From an uncultured Alphaproteobacteria bacterium (GTDB taxonomy: Bacteria; Pseudomonadota; Alphaproteobacteria; RF32; CAG-239), in NCBI GenBank assembly GCA_944391495.1, contig CALXTU010000005.1, positions 27,090 to 91,089 on the forward strand: 64,000 bases of DNA, read 5' to 3'. Below are positions 35,061-43,829 of this stretch, one piece after another (position 1 is the first letter of the stretch; each line of letters begins with the position of its first letter). Under the pieces are notes generated by a model, which was given only the letters and a program-made list of their open reading frames with translations, was not told where the DNA came from and made no database searches. The position numbers were made by a program, and so were the translations under genes.

Positions 35061-35180
35061 ATGGCAAATATAACACTCAACGCCACAAGATCAAGCTCTG
35101 TTTACGGTACGTCTACCGGCGCTACGCCGGTAAATATTGCCGTCTACGCCTATATTTATGTCGGAAGAATCGTTGATTAA
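35061..35180 (+). CDS. 39-aa micro-ORF with its own ribosome-binding site and terminator
   Basis: ATG at 35061 is preceded by GAGGAG at 8-nt spacing and encodes MANITLNATRSSSVYGTSTG plus 19 residues ending YIYVGRIVD. A strong hairpin terminator begins at its stop codon. The composition (Thr, Ser, Val, Tyr) suggests beta structure. No homolog recognised, and no promoter was identified since the upstream DNA is the antisense of the lectin-like frame. Confidence 0.4.
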   Translation: MANITLNATRSSSVYGTSTGATPVNIAVYAYIYVGRIVD

Positions 35181-35210
35181 AAAAAGCCCTTCCGAAGAGG
35201 GGCTTTTTTT
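35179..35210. terminator. Bidirectional terminator between the micro-ORF and rubrerythrin
   Basis: AGCCCTTC / GAGGGGCT with a CGAA loop, flanked by A7 and T7. Confidence 0.85.
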
Positions 35211-35224
35211 CAGCTTATAAAAAT

Positions 35225-35767
35225 TCAGAAATATCTTTTCAGCAGAGCTTCCAGCGCTTTGCCGTGGCGGGCTTCGTCACGGGCCATTTCATGAACCGAA
35301 TCATGAATGGCGTCAAGATTGAGCTCTTTGGCTTTTTTGGCAATTGCCATTTTGCCGTGGCAGGCGCCGTTTTCACCGGCCAGCATTTTTTCAAGATTGG
35401 CTTTGGTGGAAGCAGAAACCAACTCGCCCAGCATTTCGCCGAAGCGTGATGCGTGTTCGGCTTCTTCATGAGCAATCTGCTCCAAAACAACGGCAATTTC
35501 CGGATAGCCTTCGCGCATGGCCTGACGGGACATTGCCAAATACATGCCGACTTCGGAACATTCGCCGTTGAAATGATTGCGCAATCCTTCCAAAATTTCG
35601 GCATCAACACCTTTGGCTATGCCGATAACATGTTCGGCCGCCCAGGACATTTCCTCTTCTTTGTAAGGAACGAGTTTATCACCGGTTGCTTTGCAGACCG
35701 GGCAAACCGGTGTTTCACCGTCGGCAACTTCAAAAACCTGACCGCAGATTAAACATTTGTACTTCAT
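35225..35767 (-). CDS. Reverse-type rubrerythrin (rubredoxin domain first)
   Basis: A 180-aa non-haem iron peroxidase. An N-terminal rubredoxin-like domain (CLICGQVF ... [10 protein letters not shown]) is followed by a four-helix diiron ferritin-like domain with [25 protein letters not shown] and [12 protein letters not shown] carrying the Glu/His ligands. The domain order is the reverse of classical rubrerythrin and is typical of anaerobes. It reduces hydrogen peroxide. Monocistronic. Confidence 0.92.
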   Translation of the reverse strand: MKYKCLICGQVFEVADGETPVCPVCKATGDKLVPYKEEEMSWAAEHVIGIAKGVDAEILEGLRNHFNGECSEVGMYLAMSRQAMREGYPEIAVVLEQIAHEEAEHASRFGEMLGELVSASTKANLEKMLAGENGACHGKMAIAKKAKELNLDAIHDSVHEMARDEARHGKALEALLKRYF

Positions 35768-35907
35768 TTTTCAGTCCTTTTGCTAGGTTAAACATTATCA
35801 TTCGGAGTTATAGCAAAAGCCGGGCTGATTTTAAATCGGCTTTTAATACTCTTGCACAAGATTTAAAACCTGATATCATTTTTATTTCCAAAAAACGGAG
35901 AAAAAAC

Positions 35908-36489
35908 ATGACTGATTATCTGCAACAGTCGGCAGCCGCCGAAAAGCAGGCCCGCGAAATCATTGCCGCGTCAAACATTATCAACATCTGGGAGGTGGCC
36001 GGCGCCAGAGTTAACATTGTCGGCTCGCTCAAAATCGGCGTTTTGGCCAAACACCGCGACATTGATTTTCATATTTATACGCCTGAACTCGACATTGACC
36101 AGAGTTTTAAAATCATGGCCGCAATCTGCCGGCAGCCGCAAATAAAACAATGTACCTTTATCAATCTTGCCGACACGGAAGAACGTTGTTTTGAGTGGCA
36201 TTTACAGTGGCAGACGGCTGAGGATCAATGCTGGCAGCTTGACCTTATCCAGATTGAGGCCGGCTCTTTGTATGACGGTTATTTTGAAAAGACTGCCGAT
36301 AAAATTAAACAGGCCATGACCGAGGAAATGCGGCAGACCATACTCAAGCTCAAATTTGCAACGCCCGATGACATGAAAATCGGCGGCATTGAATATTATA
36401 AGGCCGTTATTCAGGACGGTATACGCGACTTTGAGAGCTTTCTGCGCTGGCGGCAGAAACAGAATTTTTCCGGCATTATTCCGTGGTAA
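35908..36489 (+). CDS. Nucleotidyltransferase-like protein
   Basis: A 193-aa protein. VGSLKIGVLAKHRDIDFHIY has the spacing of the NTase-fold motif (GS ... hDxDh), with D in RDID, and a later DLIQIEAG could give the third carboxylate. The usual GSxxxG is GSLKIG. I start at 35908 because CGGAG lies 7 nt upstream. The C-terminal half is helical (TPDDMKIGGIEYYKAVIQDG). Substrate unknown. Possible minimal-NTase or uncharacterised relative. Confidence 0.65.
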   Translation: MTDYLQQSAAAEKQAREIIAASNIINIWEVAGARVNIVGSLKIGVLAKHRDIDFHIYTPELDIDQSFKIMAAICRQPQIKQCTFINLADTEERCFEWHLQWQTAEDQCWQLDLIQIEAGSLYDGYFEKTADKIKQAMTEEMRQTILKLKFATPDDMKIGGIEYYKAVIQDGIRDFESFLRWRQKQNFSGIIPW

Positions 36490-36492
36490 AAC

Positions 36493-36516
36493 CAAAGCCC
36501 CTTTTAAGGGGCTTTG
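36493..36516. terminator. Hairpin between the convergent NTase and acrB genes
   Basis: CAAAGCCCC / GGGGCTTTG, 9-bp stem with a TTTTAA loop. The T tract after it is weak on both sides, so it may act by stem strength alone. Confidence 0.6.
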
Positions 36517-36526
36517 ATTAAATTGT

Positions 36527-39500
36527 CTACCGCTTTTTATCCTGCAGCAGCGGCCGACCTTTCTGCAGCGCACGTTTGCGGATTTTACGACGGATGATAT
36601 TCTCCTCATCAAAGGCTTCGCCGATGATGGCAAACAACATCGGCACAAACAAAGTGGCCACAAAGGTTGACAGGATCATACCGCCGATCATGCCCGTGCC
36701 GATGGAATGACGGCTGCCGGCGCCGGCACCGGTTGAAATTGCCAGCGGCAGAATACCGAAAGTAAACGCCAGCGATGTCATCACAATCGGGCGGAAACGC
36801 AGCTTGGCCGCTTCAACCGCTGCCTCGGCATAACTCAGTCCCTCCTGGACTTTAGCCACTGCAAATTCCACAATCAAAATAGCATTCTTGGCCGCCAGAC
36901 CAATCAACGTTACCAAACCGACCTGGAAATACAGGTCATTTTGCAGCCCCCGCAGATAGGTTGTCAGCAAGGCTCCCAAAACCGCAAACGGCACCGACAA
37001 AATAACGACGACCGGTAATGACCATTTTTCATACTGTGCCGCCAAAATCAAAAAGATCATGATAATACCGAAAACAAATGCCTGGGTCGAAGCGCCGCCG
37101 GTCAGTTTTTCCTGATAAGCGGAACCGACCCACGACAGAGCATAATCACTGCCCAAGACCTCTGCGGCAACTTCTTCCATTGCGGCAATAGCCTGACCGG
37201 AGGAATATCCCGCCGCCGGGTCGCCCAGAATTTTGGCTGCCGGAAAGATGTTAAAACGGTTAATCAGTTCCGGCCCAGTCACCCGTTCTACCGTAATCAG
37301 GGTAGACAGCGGAATCAAAATGCCGTCGTTGGATTTCACATAGACATAACGCAAATCGTCCGGCGTGCGGCGGAATTTTGCCTCTGACTGCAGCGTAACG
37401 CGAAAGTTGCGCCCCATATAGGTAAAGTCATTGACGTAAAGACTGCCGAACGTTGACTGCATTACCGCATAAATGTCATCAATGGAAACATTCATGATCC
37501 GGGCTTTTTCACGGTCAAGGTCAACCCGGTACTGCGGCGTGCTGACCGAGAAAGTCGTCCTGACGTTGCTCAGTTCCGGCCGTTTGTTGGCGGCAGCGGC
37601 AAATTCTTCGGTCTTGGCCATCAGTTCGGCCGAAGTTTTGCCGCTCTTGTTTTGAATATATCCCTCAAAACCGCCGCTCGTGCTCATGCCGATAATCGGC
37701 GGCATGGAAAAGGCATAGCCGATACCTTCGGGCTGACTCATTCCCATCATCGTAAACACTTTGGCCAAATTGTCCGCCGACTGCGAATCCAACTTGCGCT
37801 GCGCCCAGTCTTTTAAGATGATGAAACTGATGCCGGAATAAGTGTTCTGGCTTGCCGACAACATATTAAACCCGTTGATGGTCAGAACGTCGTCAACATC
37901 GGGGTGCTCGCTTACCATTTGTGTCAGTTTTTCGGTAAATTTCTCGGTACGCGGCAGCGATGATGCTTCCGGCATCATATGCGCAATCAACAGGTTTCCC
38001 TGATCCTCGGCAGGAACAAGGCCTCCCGGAACCGCTTTGAACAAAACGGCAATCAGAACCAGAACGCCGGCAAACCCGAGCATGGCCGTTTTGCGGTGGT
38101 GCAAAAAGAATCTGACACCGGCCAGGTAACAATCGGTCATTTTGTCAAAAAAGACATTAAACCACCGGAAAAAGCCTTTCGGTTCTTTGTGTTCCTTTTT
38201 GATTATCAGGGCGCAAAGCGACGGTGTCAGCGTCAGGGCAACCAGAGCCGAAATCAAAACCGAAACGGCAATCGTTACCGAAAACTGTTTATACATAACA
38301 CCGGTCATACCACCCAAAAAGGCAATCGGCAAAAAGACTGACGAGAGCACCAGAGCAACAGCCACAACCGGCCCCGAAACTTCTTTCATCGCTTTAATTG
38401 CCGCCTCTTTGGGAGACAACCCTTCTTCTTTCATCAGACGCTCAACGTTTTCCAAAACGATGATGGCGTCGTCTACCACGATACCGATAGCCAAAATCAA
38501 CCCGAACAGCGTTAAAAGGTTGATTGAAAAGCCCAACACATACATTCCGGCAAAAGCACCGATGATTGATACCGGAACCGCCAAAATCGGAATAATCGTC
38601 GCACGCATATTCTGCAAGAACAGATAAACAACGATAATAACCAGAAGCACGGCTTCAAAAAACGTATGAATAACCTCTTCAATCGACACATTGACGAATA
38701 CCGTCGTATCATACGGAATCTGATAAGTAATGCCCTCCGGAAAGTTCTTGGACAATTCCTGCATTTTGGCTTTGACCAGCTCGGCTGTTTCCAGTGCATT
38801 GGCTCCCGGCTGCAGATAAACGGCAAAAGCGACCGCTTTTTCGCCGTTAAACGTGGCGCTGACGCTGTAATCCTGAGCGCCGAGTTCTATCCGGGCAACA
38901 TCTTTAAGCCTCAGCATACCGCCTTCTTCGTCGCTTTTCAGGATAATTTCGCCAAACTCTTTTTCATCGACCAGACGTCCTTTAGTGTTGACGGAATATG
39001 TATAGGGCTGATATTCGTCCATCGGCTGCTGGCCAAACTGTCCGGCGGCAAACTGCGAGTTTTGCTCCTGCACCGCCGCAATAACATCCTGCGGCGTCAA
39101 ATTATATTCCGCCAGACGATCCGGACTGAGCCAGATACGCATTGAATAATCCTGGTTGGCAAATAACGTGGCACTGCCGACACCCTTAATGCGCTTGATT
39201 TCATCCAAAACATTCAACAACGCGTAATTGGATACATAAAGCGTGTCATATTCCTCGGAAGTTGACTGCATGGATATAACCTGCAAAATCGAGTTTGATT
39301 TTTGCTCCACCGTCACGCCTTGTTTGGTGACCTCTGCCGGAAGCTTGGCCGTTGCCGCCTGCACTTTGTTGTTGACGTCAATGGTGGCCTGGTCAGGGTC
39401 CGTGCCGATGTCAAATACCGCCCCGATGGTCAGGTAACCACTGGAAGTGGCGCTGGAATACATATAAATCATATTCTTAACGCCGTTGAGCTCCTGCTCA

Positions 39501-39697
39501 ATCGGTGCGGCAACCGTATCGGCCAAAACTTCGGCGGTGGCGCCGGGATAGGTTGCCGAAATCTGGATTTCCGTCGGCACGATATTGGGGTATTGCTCAA
39601 CCGGCAGCACTTTCATTGATACCAGACCGGCCAGAACAATAATCAGGGAGATAACCGTCGCGAATACCGGACGTTCAATAAAAAACTTTGAAAACAT
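36527..39697 (-). CDS. acrB: RND multidrug efflux transporter, HAE1 family (AcrB-like)
   Basis: A 1056-aa inner-membrane pump, full AcrB length. It starts MFSKFFIERPVFATVISLII. The proton-relay aspartates are in GIVVDDAIIVLENVERLM and the second half repeats the pattern with GLAAKNAILIVEFAVAK. The porter domain block SYPGA-like ATYPGATAEVLADTVAAPIE is typical of HAE1. It lies 13 nt after the adaptor gene. No tolC or local regulator is in the window. Confidence 0.95.
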   Translation of the reverse strand: MFSKFFIERPVFATVISLIIVLAGLVSMKVLPVEQYPNIVPTEIQISATYPGATAEVLADTVAAPIEQELNGVKNMIYMYSSATSSGYLTIGAVFDIGTDPDQATIDVNNKVQAATAKLPAEVTKQGVTVEQKSNSILQVISMQSTSEEYDTLYVSNYALLNVLDEIKRIKGVGSATLFANQDYSMRIWLSPDRLAEYNLTPQDVIAAVQEQNSQFAAGQFGQQPMDEYQPYTYSVNTKGRLVDEKEFGEIILKSDEEGGMLRLKDVARIELGAQDYSVSATFNGEKAVAFAVYLQPGANALETAELVKAKMQELSKNFPEGITYQIPYDTTVFVNVSIEEVIHTFFEAVLLVIIVVYLFLQNMRATIIPILAVPVSIIGAFAGMYVLGFSINLLTLFGLILAIGIVVDDAIIVLENVERLMKEEGLSPKEAAIKAMKEVSGPVVAVALVLSSVFLPIAFLGGMTGVMYKQFSVTIAVSVLISALVALTLTPSLCALIIKKEHKEPKGFFRWFNVFFDKMTDCYLAGVRFFLHHRKTAMLGFAGVLVLIAVLFKAVPGGLVPAEDQGNLLIAHMMPEASSLPRTEKFTEKLTQMVSEHPDVDDVLTINGFNMLSASQNTYSGISFIILKDWAQRKLDSQSADNLAKVFTMMGMSQPEGIGYAFSMPPIIGMSTSGGFEGYIQNKSGKTSAELMAKTEEFAAAANKRPELSNVRTTFSVSTPQYRVDLDREKARIMNVSIDDIYAVMQSTFGSLYVNDFTYMGRNFRVTLQSEAKFRRTPDDLRYVYVKSNDGILIPLSTLITVERVTGPELINRFNIFPAAKILGDPAAGYSSGQAIAAMEEVAAEVLGSDYALSWVGSAYQEKLTGGASTQAFVFGIIMIFLILAAQYEKWSLPVVVILSVPFAVLGALLTTYLRGLQNDLYFQVGLVTLIGLAAKNAILIVEFAVAKVQEGLSYAEAAVEAAKLRFRPIVMTSLAFTFGILPLAISTGAGAGSRHSIGTGMIGGMILSTFVATLFVPMLFAIIGEAFDEENIIRRKIRKRALQKGRPLLQDKKR

Positions 39698-39710
39698 GAC
39701 TTTTTCCTAT

Positions 39711-40889
39711 TTAATTAGCGGGCGCCTGTTCTACCGGTACTTTTGCCGCAGCATCCGAAATCGGCTTTACCTGCATTCCGGGACGCAGTTTTAACAAATC
39801 GGATATAATAATCCGGTCTCCGGTATCAACGCCTTCATCTAATATCCACAAACCGTCCGGTGTGGTCAAGCCGGTCTGAACATGAACCATCTCAACAATA
39901 CCGCCGGCATTAACACGATAAACAAACGCACCGTTTGCTCCCTGCATGACAGCTTCCTGCGGTACGGCCAGCGCATTGATACGCTTTACGCCGTCAATTA
40001 CCAGACGCAAAAACTGTCCGGGACGCACTTTTCCCCGCGGATTAGGGAAAACGGCCCGAAGTTTGATGGTTCCGGTACTTTCGTCAATTGTCGGGTTAAT
40101 AAAATTGATTGTTCCGGTTTCACTGTATTCGGTTCCGTTGCCGAATCTCAGTCTGGCGACCACCTCGGATTTGTTTTCCGGATTTTTAAGCAGGCCGCGT
40201 TCAACCATATTGCCTAAAGACAAAATATCGTTTTCGGAAGCCGAGAAAATAACATAAATCGGATCGAGCTGGGTAATATGCGTCAATAATCCCGCATCGC
40301 CGGAAACGGAAATCAGACTGCCTTCAGACTGGGTTTCCATGCTGGTGATGCCGCTGATCGGCGCTTTTACCGTTGTATAGTCCAGATTAAGCTGCGCCGA
40401 ATCGACCTCAGCCTGAGCCAGCTGGACGGAAGCCTCCATGGAATCTTTATTGGAACGTGCTTCGTCGCGTGTTTTTTCGCTGGCGTATCCTTGTTTAAAC
40501 AACTTCTCGGTTCGTTTCCACTGAGTTTCGGCATTGCGCAGCTGCGCCTGAGCCTGAGCTAATTGCGCCTTAGCCTGATTCAGCGCCACCTGATAAGGTG
40601 CCGGATCAATCTGAAACAACACGCTGCCTTCTTCGACTCTGGTTCCTTCAACATAGTTGCGTTTCAACAAAATTCCGCCGACCCGCGCCCGGACTTCCGT
40701 TTCTTTGGAGCCCTGTGCACGTGCCGCAAATTCAAAACTCAGCGGAACATCCTGCGGTGCCAGCTCAACGACATGAACTTCAGGTAATGCTGCCTGCGGT
40801 GACGGATTCTCCTTGCCGTCATTTTTCTTGCAGGCTGACAAAGCCAGCAGTAAACATGTCAAAGTAATTATTTTACGACCGTTAAACAT
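39711..40889 (-). CDS. acrA: RND efflux periplasmic adaptor lipoprotein (AcrA-like)
   Basis: A 392-aa membrane-fusion protein with lipobox LSAC. Biotinyl-lipoyl halves (EVRARVGGILLKRNYVEGTR; LDYTTVKAPISGITSMETQS) flank a coiled-coil hairpin (ALNQAKAQLAQAQAQLRNAE ... SVQLAQAEVDSAQLNL). The C-terminal beta-barrel includes PRGKVRPGQFLRLVIDGVKR. I use the ATG at 40889 since GGAG lies 6 nt upstream and it gives a proper lipoprotein signal. Operon with acrB. Confidence 0.94.
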   Translation of the reverse strand: MFNGRKIITLTCLLLALSACKKNDGKENPSPQAALPEVHVVELAPQDVPLSFEFAARAQGSKETEVRARVGGILLKRNYVEGTRVEEGSVLFQIDPAPYQVALNQAKAQLAQAQAQLRNAETQWKRTEKLFKQGYASEKTRDEARSNKDSMEASVQLAQAEVDSAQLNLDYTTVKAPISGITSMETQSEGSLISVSGDAGLLTHITQLDPIYVIFSASENDILSLGNMVERGLLKNPENKSEVVARLRFGNGTEYSETGTINFINPTIDESTGTIKLRAVFPNPRGKVRPGQFLRLVIDGVKRINALAVPQEAVMQGANGAFVYRVNAGGIVEMVHVQTGLTTPDGLWILDEGVDTGDRIIISDLLKLRPGMQVKPISDAAAKVPVEQAPAN

Positions 40890-41017
40890 ATTTTTCTCCG
40901 TAAAAAAACAAAACATTTTTTCTACCTTACAATAAGATGATGAAAAGCACAGCCATCTTTGCAAAAAATATCATCTCTGTGGATAGTTGATAATGTATAT
41001 ACCGTTTTGAAAATATG

Positions 41018-41048
41018 AAAAAGGCCCTCTCGTTGCAGAGAAGGCCTT
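41018..41048 (-). terminator. Terminator of rplM-rpsI
   Basis: Minus strand AAGGCCTTCTC / GAGAGGGCCTT, 11 bp with one wobble and a TGCAAC loop, followed by TTTTTC, 20 bp after rpsI. Confidence 0.88.
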
Positions 41049-41068
41049 GAGAAAATCCAAGCAACCAA

Positions 41069-41551
41069 TTAACGTTTGGAGAACTGGTAAGAACGACGGG
41101 CTTTGGCGCGGCCGTATTTCTTACGTTCAACCGTACGATCATCACGCGTCAGGAAGCCGGCCTTTTTCAGGCAGTCGCGCAATTCCGGCTCATAAGCGTT
41201 CAGAGCTTTGGAAATACCGTGCTTAATCGCACCGGCCTGACCGGACAAACCGCCGCCTTTAACCGTGCAAACGACATCAAATTCATTAACGCGGTTGGCA
41301 ACCTCAAACGGCTGGTTGATAATCATTTTCAAAACCGGACGGGCAAAATACTGATCAATTGATTTCTCGTTAATCGTGATATTACCTTTACCGGCTTTAA
41401 TCCAAACGCGGGCAACGGCATCTTTTCTTTTGCCGGTGGCATAAGCGCGTCCCTGTTTATCTTTTTTGGCCTTGCGAACAACCGTCTCGGCAGCAGCTTC
41501 AACTTTGGCCGCTTTTTTAATATCCTGCAATGATTCGATTTTTTCAGCCAT
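41069..41551 (-). CDS. rpsI: 30S ribosomal protein S9
   Basis: A 160-aa protein. The S9 core starts at [20 protein letters not shown] and ends [15 protein letters not shown]. An N-terminal extension of about 35 residues ([20 protein letters not shown]) is typical of alphaproteobacterial S9. Lies 2 nt after rplM. Confidence 0.97.
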   Translation of the reverse strand: MAEKIESLQDIKKAAKVEAAAETVVRKAKKDKQGRAYATGKRKDAVARVWIKAGKGNITINEKSIDQYFARPVLKMIINQPFEVANRVNEFDVVCTVKGGGLSGQAGAIKHGISKALNAYEPELRDCLKKAGFLTRDDRTVERKKYGRAKARRSYQFSKR

Positions 41552-41553
41552 AA

Positions 41554-42018
41554 TTATCTGCTCCTTTTATTCTTGGGGTTTTTAGAGGCAATGTCCAAAA
41601 CCTCGGGGTTCTGGGCGGTATGCGGATGCTCACTGCCGGCATAAACCTTCAATTTGGTCATTTGCTGACGACCCATCGGATTACGGGAAATCATACGCTC
41701 AACGGCTTTAATGATAACTCTTTCCGGGAAACGGCCGTTCAGGATTTTTTCGGCAGTGGTTTCTTTAATACCGCCGATCCAGCCGGTGTGTTTGAAATAT
41801 TTTTTGGCCAGCAGTTTGTTGCCGGTCAGTTTAACCTTGTCGGCATTGATAACGACAACATAGTCGCCGCAGTCAATGTTCGGAACGAAGTTGGGTTTGT
41901 GTTTGCCGCGCAGAATTTTGGCGATTTCGGCAGACAAACGACCCAAGACGACGCCCTCGGCATCGACAACATACCATTTTCTCTCAATGTCTGAGGGTTT
42001 TGTTGCATATGTGTTCAT
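41554..42018 (-). CDS. rplM: 50S ribosomal protein L13
   Basis: A 154-aa protein: [58 protein letters not shown] and [20 protein letters not shown] all match L13. First gene of the rplM-rpsI unit with a promoter at 42059-42086. Confidence 0.97.
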   Translation of the reverse strand: MNTYATKPSDIERKWYVVDAEGVVLGRLSAEIAKILRGKHKPNFVPNIDCGDYVVVINADKVKLTGNKLLAKKYFKHTGWIGGIKETTAEKILNGRFPERVIIKAVERMISRNPMGRQQMTKLKVYAGSEHPHTAQNPEVLDIASKNPKNKRSR

Positions 42019-42058
42019 CTGTTTTCTCTCTTTTGATTAGAAATTTAACTTCGGCGTC

Positions 42059-42086
42059 AATATACAGGAATAAAACATATTGTCAA
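42059..42086 (-). promoter_or_regulatory. Promoter of rplM-rpsI
   Basis: Minus strand TTGACA, 16-bp spacer, TATATT, about 40 bp ahead of rplM. Confidence 0.7.
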
Positions 42087-42287
42087 CAAAAAAATATCAT
42101 TATTTTTCAACGCATTGATAAGTGGTATTATATTACCGTTAAACAATGCATTGTTTTTGCACATTTTATGCAAATAATAAAACGCCAACAACCAATCATA
42201 TTCTTTTTCAGCCGCTGCCCTGGCGGTTGCTGCCTTTACAATATAAGCCGGCGGTGATTTTGATAAAGATTTGTAAATATGAAATTA
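42087..42287. other. AT-rich intergenic stretch with an operator-like palindrome
   Basis: No credible gene; an 85-codon plus-strand frame here (42000-42257) is cysteine-rich nonsense without a ribosome-binding site. A perfect 16-bp palindrome AAACAATGCATTGTTT is at 42141-42156, followed by TTGCA-N7-TGCAA (42157 onward). These dyads lie between two divergent promoters and could bind a regulator. Confidence 0.5.
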
Positions 42288-42316
42288 TTGCTTTTTTAAC
42301 GATTGTCTGATATACT
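42288..42316 (+). promoter_or_regulatory. Promoter of the secreted cysteine-rich protein gene
   Basis: TTGCTT, 17-bp spacer, TATACT. The start site would be near 42323, directly at the base of the hairpin at 42325-42358. Confidence 0.65.
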
Positions 42317-42324
42317 GTGTTTAA

Positions 42325-42358
42325 TGGCGGCAAAAAAACGTTCCTTTTTTTGCCGCCA
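42325..42358 (+). terminator. Terminator-like hairpin at the very 5' end of the 42472 transcript
   Basis: A 14-bp perfect stem, TGGCGGCAAAAAAA / TTTTTTTGCCGCCA with loop CGTTCC, followed by CTTTTTT. Bases 42335-42353 are exactly complementary to 42426-42444 (GCAAAAAAAGGAACGTTTT), which lies just upstream of the AAAAGGAG ribosome-binding site. The two pairings are mutually exclusive, as in an attenuator or translational switch. Confidence 0.6.
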
Positions 42359-42471
42359 CTTTTTTGTCTTCATCAATTTTCTTTTTCCCTGATTTTCCAA
42401 ACCTTTCGCTTTTGGCCTTTGTGTAGCAAAAAAAGGAACGTTTTGCTGCGGCAGAGAAAAGGAGAAGAGCA

Positions 42472-43230
42472 ATGAGGAAATATCTGTTAATAATGAGTGC
42501 AGGTTGTATCGGGTGGCTGGCAACCGGTGCACAGGCGGCCTGTCCTGTTTTCCCTACATGTGAAGAAATGGGTTATACAATGACCGCAACGGATTGTTCC
42601 GGCAGAGCAACGCTCAAATGTCCGTCTGACCATGCAAAAGTTTTTTGTATTGCCGACAGTTCAACTGAATGTCAAATCGGCTCGGTTTTATATAATGACC
42701 TCAAGTGTTATGACGAAGCACCGTCCGGTAAAACTGCCATCGGTATCGTTTTTGATACCAGCAAGCGCCTGGCCATCAGTTTGGATTCCGGAAAGAATAG
42801 CATCTCTTGGGGCAGTAGTGCTGATATTTCCGGATTAGATAACTGTACCGGATCAAATTATACTTCTTGCGGCACTGATGGCCAGAGCAATACGCAAAAG
42901 ATTGTTGCCGCATTGGGCGAATCTTCTGATTATGCGGCCGGTTTTTGCTATACGAGTACTTACGGTAGCTTGCCCAAAGGCAGCTGGTTCTTGCCGAGCG
43001 CCAGTGAATTGAAAACACTGTATAACAACAGAACGCAAATTAATACCGGTATAACCGCAGCCGGGTTTAGTTCTACCATTTCGACTGCCTCAATCTATTA
43101 TTGGTCTTCCACCGAGCGCAACAGTTACAGTGCCTTACTTCTGGGTCTGAGAAATGGCAAAGTGAGCGGCGGCAAATTTAAGAATCGTTCCCTTAGTGAC
43201 CTTTACGCCAGGTGTGCCGTGAAATATTAG
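42472..43230 (+). CDS. Secreted cysteine-rich surface protein with DUF1566-like C-terminus
   Basis: A 252-aa protein with a signal peptide (MRKYLLIMSAGCIGWLATGAQA). A Cys-rich N-terminal part (CPVFPTCEEMGY ... ATDCSGRATLKCPSDHAKVF) is followed by GKTAIGIVFDTSKRLAISLD, and the C-terminal half has GSWFLPSASELKTLYNNR and YYWSSTERNSYSALLLGLRN ending CAVKY. This is the look of DUF1566/Fib_succ_major-type extracellular domains. Strong AAAAGGAG ribosome-binding site. Its own promoter, 5' hairpin and terminator make it an independent, probably regulated gene. Confidence 0.72.
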   Translation: MRKYLLIMSAGCIGWLATGAQAACPVFPTCEEMGYTMTATDCSGRATLKCPSDHAKVFCIADSSTECQIGSVLYNDLKCYDEAPSGKTAIGIVFDTSKRLAISLDSGKNSISWGSSADISGLDNCTGSNYTSCGTDGQSNTQKIVAALGESSDYAAGFCYTSTYGSLPKGSWFLPSASELKTLYNNRTQINTGITAAGFSSTISTASIYYWSSTERNSYSALLLGLRNGKVSGGKFKNRSLSDLYARCAVKY

Positions 43231-43235
43231 CGTAC

Positions 43236-43265
43236 AAAAAAGCCCCTCAAAGAGGGGTCTTTTTT
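43236..43265 (+). terminator. Terminator of the secreted protein gene
   Basis: CCCCTC / GAGGGG stem with an AAA loop, A6 before and T6 after. It can also end ssb on the other strand. Confidence 0.85.
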
Positions 43266-43285
43266 GACTTCAATATCCGCAAGCA

Positions 43286-43753
43286 TTAAAACGGAATATC
43301 ATCATCAAGCGGCGCCGCACTGCCGGAAGATGCCGGCGTCGAATCCCAGCCGCTGTCGGTTGTGGCAAACACATCGTTACCGCCGGCCGGAACACCATCA
43401 CCTTTGGCATCAAGCAAAACCATATTGCCGCTGAAATTCTGCAAAACAACCTCGGTCGTATACCGTTCCTGACCGTTGGAATCTTCCCAGCGACGGGTTT
43501 GCAACTGCCCTTCCAGATAAACTTTTGACCCTTTGTGCAAATATCTCTCCGCCACGTCAGCCAGTGCCGGATTAAAAATAACCACCCGGTGCCATTCCGT
43601 TCTTTCTTTACGTTCGCCGCTGGCTTTGTCTTTCCATGAATCGGACGTGGCAACGTTTAAGTTGACGATTTTGGCGCCGCTGGCCGTGTTGCTGACCTTG
43701 GGATCCGCTCCGAGATTACCGACCAAAATAACTTTATTAATGCTTCCAGCCAT
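43286..43753 (-). CDS. ssb: Single-stranded DNA-binding protein
   Basis: A 155-aa OB-fold protein: [19 protein letters not shown], the block [40 protein letters not shown], and the acidic C-terminal tip DDDIPF that recruits repair and replication partners. Here uvrA is 3 kb away on the other strand; the two are often neighbours in alphaproteobacteria. Confidence 0.96.
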   Translation of the reverse strand: MAGSINKVILVGNLGADPKVSNTASGAKIVNLNVATSDSWKDKASGERKERTEWHRVVIFNPALADVAERYLHKGSKVYLEGQLQTRRWEDSNGQERYTTEVVLQNFSGNMVLLDAKGDGVPAGGNDVFATTDSGWDSTPASSGSAAPLDDDIPF

Positions 43754-43829
43754 TCTTTTTTATCCTTATTTTATTTCCAAATTAAAACTGCTTTTAAGTA
43801 TACCCGGATATTTGCGCAATGCAACAAAA

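Noticed and set aside
42000..42257. 85-codon plus-strand frame
   Set aside because: No ribosome-binding site, overlaps the rplM promoter, implausible composition.
42472..43230. Diversity-generating retroelement target
   Set aside because: The lectin/DUF1566-like end invites it, but there is no reverse transcriptase and no template repeat in the window.
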